From: Monocercomonoides exilis
Taxonomy: Eukaryota > Preaxostyla > Oxymonadida > Polymastigidae
Direction of reading: 5' to 3'
Assembly (NCBI GenBank): GCA_001643675.2
Contig: LSRY02000039.1
Coordinates: forward strand, 736,501-800,500
Length of the DNA stretch: 64,000 nt
The notes under the pieces are model-generated. The model worked only from the letters and a program-made list of their open reading frames with translations. It was not told the origin of the DNA and ran no database searches. A program made the translations under genes and the position numbers. Of the stretch, positions 58,114-64,000 are shown piece after piece. Position 1 is the stretch's first letter. The number at the start of each line of letters is the position of its first letter.

Positions 58114-60470
58114 TCCTCAATTTGCATGATTCAAAACATGATCCCAATGTTTTTACGACCTCTTTATCATTCACTTTTCTTCCATATTTTCCAATTCTTT
58201 TTCTTTCTTATTCTCTTCATCAGAATTCTTCCTTTCAAATCTTTTCCTTTTCAAAGAAAAACAAACTATCATCCCGTTTAACCTTTGGCTCTTCAAAACA
58301 TCCACCAACATTCCAACGCCAATATCTCATCCACGATTCCAATCCCTTTCCATCCGCCATTATCTTTATTACCTTGCAAGAATCCACTCCACAATTCGCA
58401 TCCGTCTCTTCAAATCTCACATTCTCCCTTATTCCTCCCATTCCCTCGCTTTTCCCTTTTTCTGTGCTGCATCCTTCAATTCATTCAGTCTCCCAAGCCT
58501 TTCTCAAAAGTCAATAAATAATTTCTATTTTCTGAATCAAAAAAAAGAACAGATAAAATTGTCTGAGCAGTGATTCAGAAATGTCCTTTGCACACCCTGA
58601 AACATTTGCTGCTGGTCCTGCTACATTCGGCAAAATCAAACTGAAGCAACAAATTGGTTCATTTTCTGAATGTTGGAGGAACACCCGCTTCAAAAGAGTC
58701 ACAAACGCCTCTGAAAATGTCTGAATATGTTCAATCATTAACTTTTTCCCGGTGCATCATTTTCATGCTTTTGCATCAAAACAGACAATCCGAAGGTTAG
58801 AAAAACAAACATATATTGTTTGGTAAATTAATAAGGGTTTGCAACCTATGATCTGTTTAATCAAGATGTTTAATTGATGAATTGCTGCAGCCAGAGCATG
58901 TCTGAGCTGCTTGAATGTGCAGTTACAGATGCAACCATGCAAGTTATAGCATTGCAGAAGAGCAGGGATTTTTCTTCCAGATGGAGGAGCGGGTGGCTGT
59001 TTGCATTGATTGCTTGTGAAAAGAGAAGTGGTGGGGGAAATCGCATGAAATATGAACTAGGTTGTATGTTGAAAAGCATTTGACATAACATTGACCGTGA
59101 TATTTTGAATGATAAATAATTCAAGCAAGGTTCAGAAAAAGCGAGCTGAATATTAGAAAGATTGAATTGAACCGCTTGTTCATTTCGAGGGAAATGCAGT
59201 GTGCTTGGCATATCTTTTGCTTTGAACTTGATTTGCGTGATTTTTTGTGGGATGGTTGGTTTTGTGGAAGAGGAAAGGGAATTGGGGGATTGAACAATGG
59301 AGGAAACGAGTTGAGCAAAACACTCAGCAGGTTTCAATTACAATCTCATTTGCATTTTGCAGGAATCCTACTGACATGCCATTAGCGAAGACATTTCGTT
59401 GAATCGGACTTTGAAAAGGAGTTAATTTGGAGAATATGTGTTTTCATCTGATATTCCAACCAGCTTCACAATGGATTCTAAGAACAAGAAAGCCAGTTGA
59501 GCTGAAAATTACCAATCCATTGGAGATGGGAAAATATTTCGAGTTCAAAAAGATGATTTGATTATTTTTGTTTCATTTATTTTTCTTTCAAGGTGTTCTT
59601 TGAATGAATGCAGATTGGTTACGAACAGGAATACTGCAAAGAGAGAGAAGCCAATTTATCCTTTTTCAAAAGATTCAGAAGTTTTGAGATTATTCTTGAA
59701 TGTATTGCATTCAACAATAACATTCGTGACTTCTACCATCTGGTTTGTGTGATGCACAGCATGACAATGCTTTGCATGAGCTCGAAAGAGAGAAAAAGCA
59801 GTCAACTTGGAGTGTTTGTTGAGAGCGTTTTGTTGAAGCGACTCTTTTGTCGGGGCTGATGATTTGGCTGGGCATTCACGTTCAGAAATTGCTAACTTTT
59901 GATGATTCTCAAAACACAACATCATCTTTGGCATCTTTTCTTCTTCTTCTTCTTCTTCTTCTTCTTCTTCTTCTTCTTCTTCTTCTTCTTCTTCTCCTTT
60001 TTGTCTTCTCTTTTTTTAATGAAAAAGGAAGAGGAAAAAGACAAAAAGTTCATTTGCTTTATCCAACCACGTGTGATGTCTTGCAGTGGATGCAGCATTT
60101 TGTGTCGCAGGATGAAGGCAAAGGCAGGCAAATTGTCGTTTCATATGCAAAAGATGGAGCAGAATCTGAAGCAGTTGAGATTTTTTGGGGAAGAGCTTTG
60201 ACAAGGAAGAATGAGTGATGAAGGATAGACAGGATGAAGACACATCTGCATCCTTTTCATTTTTATTCTTTTCCTTTCCTTCTTTCTCAGCATTCATCTT
60301 GGCAACTGATTTCCCTTCTCGCGTCTTTTCTGCCTTGTTCGCAAAACAACATTCACTTTCAGCCTTTCCAGTTGCATCAACAACGAGAAAGAGATACAAA
60401 TTAATTTGGACTCTTTTTGGTGGAAGAAGAAGGAGAAGAAGTGTGGATGGTCAGTGAGGAATTCGCAAAC
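58114..60470. other. Region without a confident gene
   Basis: Several short frames exist on both strands (for example minus 58511-58738 and 58870-59337, plus 59608-59859), but none shows a domain, a splice-consistent extension or a start context I can support. The higher GC content compared with true spacers suggests decayed coding sequence, possibly the missing upstream part of copy 2 and other fragments. Confidence 0.4.
59938..59994. repeat. (TTC)19 microsatellite
   Basis: Nineteen perfect TTC repeats in apparently non-coding DNA. Confidence 0.95.
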
Positions 60471-61099
60471 TTGTAGAGGAAGCTTTTGAAGAATCAGAAA
60501 TCTTTTCTTTGTGAATTATGGCTTTCTTCTGAAATATTTTCGCTAAATTTTTTTGTGAATTTGATTTGATCAATTTATCAAAATTAACAATTCTAAATTT
60601 TGAGTTTTTCGAGCAAAAACCAAATAACAAATCATTATTTTAAAGATTTATAAGAAGTGGCATAATCTCATTAATCTAAATTAATTTTTGGTACACTTGT
60701 TTTGAATTTCATATTTTTAATCTTATTGTTTCACACAAAATTTCATTTCAAAATCAATCATTGTGCAAATTTTTGAGAAAAAACGTAACAATATTCTGTA
60801 ATAAGTTAATCACAAAAATTTAATTAACCAAAAAATACATTCCTTTTGTTCATAAGAAAGATTCGAAGTTTTTGAATATTTTTTTTGAATATTCCAAAAT
60901 AAAATATAACCATGACAACGAAAACCAAATTAGAATAAATAAATAAATTCAAATTCATATATAAACCATAAACATGCATTCTAAATGCAATGTGATTATT
61001 ATGAAAAAATCAATTAAAGAAATAAAAATATGGGGTTAATGTGTTTTATATTTTCTGACTATTTCCGGCAACTATTTCCCTTGCGAGCTCTTTTCCAAC
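60471..61099. other. AT-rich spacer upstream of the right-edge gene
   Basis: No gene is seen. It must contain the promoter of the gene starting at 61100; no motif is recognised. Confidence 0.5.
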
Positions 61100-64000
61100 A
61101 TGAAGGCTGTGTTTTATATTTGTGCATTGATTATGCTCGGTGCCAAATGCCGGAATATGGAAGACATTGCTGAAAGACAAATTAAACAAAAAATGAACGA
61201 GGAGACGCAGAAGGATTTGATCAGCATTGCAGATAAAAATGGAGATTTCAACATTAATTTTTACAATTCACTAACGAAAGTTATAAAACCAGCTGGCAAT
61301 TACATCTGCTGTATTCAAGCAACTTTAAAAATCATCAACACCTCTTTGTGTGTGAACCATCTCAACATCATCCCCCTCACTGGTTGTCCACTCCTCACTG
61401 CTCAATACCACTCGGCTGCCACCATCTGCTCCTCCTCTTTCCAAGTCAACCCAGCAACAAAATCTCCACTTTTCCTCTCTTTCCATGCCATCCTCGCCCT
61501 CACAAACTTCTCCCTCATCCCCCACCAACCTGCCATCCTCTCCTTCCCCCTCTTCTCCACCCCAAACAATCTCCTCTCAGATACTCACTCCCCAATCCCT
61601 GTCTCCTTCTCCATCTCACACTCCTCCTTCTCCTCTTTCGTCTCCCTCATCCAGCCCTTCCTTTTTTCTCCTTCTTCTACTTCCCCTTCTCCTTCCCTTT
61701 CTCCTTCCCCTTCCCCTTCCCCTTCCCCTCTCCATATCCATCACCAATCCCGTCCCAGCCTCCAAATCCACCTCAATCTCCATCTCTCAAACACACTCTT
61801 CTCCAACATCTCCTCTCCCAAATCCCATTCATCTCTTCCATCTCTTCCCTCCCACTCACTCAACCCATTCATCTCAACCACCTCTTCCTCTTCACTCTCT
61901 TCCACTTCCACCAACATCAACATCAATACAATCCCCTCCTTCTCTCTTCACTCATCCCTCTCCATCCACTCCACCATCTTCCTCCACACTCACAACCCCA
62001 TCGATGGTGCCATCCTCCCCAACCTCAACAACCCATCCACTTCTCTCTCTGCCTTCAATGCATCTTTCCATTACCAAACACGATCTTCCCCAAATGATCC
62101 TGCAAAATATAACGGATCTGAAACTCAAAAATTGAAACTTGAAAGAATGTTCTCATTCAATTTGAATAGCTATATCTTTGAATGGTGTTTTTGGAATAAC
62201 TCAAATTCTGGAAATGACTATGGAGGTGCGCTTTATGTTGTTTTCCAAGATGCAAATCTCACGCTCACTTCTTGCTCATTCAACAATTGTTCAACTACAG
62301 GAAATGAATGTGGCGGTGGAGCGCTATACAGTTACTGTTTGCAGAATGAGAATATTACAAAATCCAATTTCACAAACTGTTCTGCTCCTCATGGAGGAGC
62401 AGCTTGCATTGATGGAAGACAAACTTCTTCCGTTTATTCATTTTCAGATAACAGAGTGGAAAGCTGTAAAATAACAAGCACAATTGGAACAGGTATATAT
62501 TTTTTTATTGGTGATTTTTCTACAAACGGTCAATTCTTTTTCGCCAAATGCAAGTGTATATCAAATTCTGGTGGTGATTCAACTGGCTCTCTCACATTTC
62601 AAAATCCTCCGAATAATAAACCAAATAATTTTTTGGTTAATGACTGCCAATTTATAAATAATAAACTGATTGGTTCAACAAATTATGGAGGAGCTGCAAT
62701 ATTTTTCAGATACACACATCCCTGGATGAATGGAATGAAATTCATCACATTCTGTTTCTTCTATGGCAACACTGCCAAAAATGGCAGGGGCAATGATGTG
62801 TTCTTCAGCGGAAACAGCATCACTCAATCTCCGTTTGAAAATTGTGGTTCAACAACAGAATCAAAAAGAGTCTGGAATAATGGACAAGCAGACAATGAAA
62901 CTTTCAATGGCTGGCTCCCCCTCATCGCCCAGAATAAAATCGTTGCCAGCAATGGAACTGATGCTGATGCCTGTGGCAGACCCCAACAGACCCCATGTGC
63001 CACCATCGAGTATGCCCTAAATGGCTTCATTTCCCTCCTCCACGACGCCTCCCTCACCCTCCTCACCTCAATATTTGTTCCCGTTCAAACACTCACTTTC
63101 AGCGCGGTTGACACTAAAATCACTGGAAATGGCACAGATGCCACCACCATCGCCTCCAGTGGCATTCTTCAACAATCAAACTCACATTCACGGTCATCTC
63201 AATCAACATCATCGTTTTCATCGTTTTCATCATTTTCTTCATTATCAACATCTTCTTCACCAGATCCATTTGCCACTTCTACCCTCTTCCAACAGACCCA
63301 GGGCTCCCTCACAGTCTCTGCCCTTGCCATCGCCCACAACTCCTCAAACCAAATCACCCCCATCCTCTTCCACCTCTCCAATGACTCCCCTTCCCTCAAC
63401 CTCAACACAACCACCATCACCGGAACAACCTCATCTTCATCATCAATCACCACACCCCTCTTCTTCCTCACTGCTGGCTCCCTCGCCCTCAACCACACAG
63501 CAATCACCAGTCTCTCCCTCAACAGCCAAAGCATCTTCCACCTCACCTCCCTCACCACTCCCCTTGCCCTCAACTCCTCCAACATCACTGACATCACCTC
63601 CACTGCCACCCCCGCCAGCTGTATCCTCTCCTCTGCTACCTCCCCTGCCCTCTCCCTCTCCCTCGCCAACTGCACCATCACCAACATCAACTCAGCTCCA
63701 CAAAACCAACAGACTGCTACAGATGGCGGGTGCATCTCATTCGCCTCATCCGTCTCTGACAATACATTTTCGGTGAGTGAAACAAATTTCTCCACCTGCT
63801 TTGTGAGCGAGGATACAAGTTCTGGAGGAAGAGGCGGCGCTCTCATGATCGAGTACAAGGATGATTCACAAGTGTCATCCACAACCTTTTCCATCACCAA
63901 TATCGCGTTTTCAGCCAACAAGGCCTGTGCTGGAAGAGATATGTATTTTGTGTGTGAATCCCTTGCATCTTCTGTGAAAGAGCCCTTGTTCGCCTTCATG
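61100..64000 (+). CDS. Beta-helix/Cys-rich surface protein, 5' part (off the right edge)
   Basis: A single open frame of 967 codons runs from ATG at 61100 to the window end with no stop. Residues 1-17 (MKAVFYICALIMLGAKC) are a probable signal peptide. Residues about 60-340 are Ser/Pro-rich with C-rich codons. From about residue 365 there are beta-helix-like repeats with GGA turns (DYGGALYV, CGGGALYSYC, HGGAACIDG, NYGGAAIFF), each following an F.NC segment. A module DACGRPQQTPCATIEYALNG near residue 622 matches the CG....PC.T..YA module of the 3878-residue protein at 11906-23542, so the two are members of one family. A C-terminal membrane helix and pseudokinase may lie beyond the edge. Function is inferred as surface or adhesion. 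Confidence 0.85.
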   Translation, partial: MKAVFYICALIMLGAKCRNMEDIAERQIKQKMNEETQKDLISIADKNGDFNINFYNSLTKVIKPAGNYICCIQATLKIINTSLCVNHLNIIPLTGCPLLTAQYHSAATICSSSFQVNPATKSPLFLSFHAILALTNFSLIPHQPAILSFPLFSTPNNLLSDTHSPIPVSFSISHSSFSSFVSLIQPFLFSPSSTSPSPSLSPSPSPSPSPLHIHHQSRPSLQIHLNLHLSNTLFSNISSPKSHSSLPSLPSHSLNPFISTTSSSSLSSTSTNININTIPSFSLHSSLSIHSTIFLHTHNPIDGAILPNLNNPSTSLSAFNASFHYQTRSSPNDPAKYNGSETQKLKLERMFSFNLNSYIFEWCFWNNSNSGNDYGGALYVVFQDANLTLTSCSFNNCSTTGNECGGGALYSYCLQNENITKSNFTNCSAPHGGAACIDGRQTSSVYSFSDNRVESCKITSTIGTGIYFFIGDFSTNGQFFFAKCKCISNSGGDSTGSLTFQNPPNNKPNNFLVNDCQFINNKLIGSTNYGGAAIFFRYTHPWMNGMKFITFCFFYGNTAKNGRGNDVFFSGNSITQSPFENCGSTTESKRVWNNGQADNETFNGWLPLIAQNKIVASNGTDADACGRPQQTPCATIEYALNGFISLLHDASLTLLTSIFVPVQTLTFSAVDTKITGNGTDATTIASSGILQQSNSHSRSSQSTSSFSSFSSFSSLSTSSSPDPFATSTLFQQTQGSLTVSALAIAHNSSNQITPILFHLSNDSPSLNLNTTTITGTTSSSSSITTPLFFLTAGSLALNHTAITSLSLNSQSIFHLTSLTTPLALNSSNITDITSTATPASCILSSATSPALSLSLANCTITNINSAPQNQQTATDGGCISFASSVSDNTFSVSETNFSTCFVSEDTSSGGRGGALMIEYKDDSQVSSTTFSITNIAFSANKACAGRDMYFVCESLASSVKEPLFAFM

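Noticed and set aside
63199-63999. Minus-strand frame of 266 residues at the right edge
   Set aside because: It lies opposite a 967-codon plus-strand frame with signal peptide and beta-helix motifs, and it has no domain of its own.

Overview
This is a eukaryotic nuclear window, most likely from an oxymonad-type protist (Preaxostyla; Monocercomonoides-like). The basis is short GT-AG introns (about 50-90 nt, a few of 250-440 nt) with GTTTGT, GTATGA or GTGTGT donors; giant proteins full of poly-Ser, poly-Glu and Lys/Glu tracts; Cys-rich parallel-beta-helix surface proteins, one ending in a degenerate kinase domain; and two decayed members of an intracellular family I associate with Monocercomonoides. 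The organism call is inference. The large genes use the standard code: TAA and TGA serve as stops, and no in-frame TAA or TAG occurs in more than 15,000 codons.

Layout. (1) 1-11600, minus strand: a five-exon gene that runs off the left edge. It starts with about 23 leucine-rich repeats, continues through some 2,500 residues of low-complexity sequence, and reaches a PP2C-phosphatase-like first motif near the edge. Its last exon is one open frame of 9.7 kb with no stop inside the window. (2) 11906-23542, plus strand: an intronless 3878-residue type I membrane protein with a signal peptide, beta-helix and Cys-rich repeats, about eight tandem 180-residue repeats, one transmembrane helix and a cytoplasmic pseudokinase. 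(3) 23543-29190: AT-rich and apparently non-coding, with a 1.2-kb inverted repeat that carries a nested 208-bp TA-flanked MITE, plus another foldback. (4) 29191-32366, minus strand: a nine-exon AGC-type Ser/Thr kinase with a tail split by a poly-Ser insert. (5) 32437-52415, plus strand: a three-exon gene for a 6619-residue scaffold of coiled coils, armadillo-like helical segments and two large Lys-Gly/Glu-Ala-Thr repeat arrays. Only 70 bp separate its start codon from that of the kinase. (6) 52416-55433: AT-rich, with a 450-bp TA-flanked MITE and a palindrome with two perfect 165-bp arms. (7) 55434-58113: two tail-to-tail decayed copies of one gene family. (8) 58114-61099: no confident gene. 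(9) 61100-64000, plus strand: the 5' part of a second beta-helix surface protein, running off the right edge.

Taken together, the functional genes suggest surface display (two beta-helix ectodomains, one linked through the membrane to a pseudokinase) and phospho-signalling (AGC kinase, LRR-PP2C candidate). The intergenic regions collect non-autonomous DNA transposons and dead gene copies.
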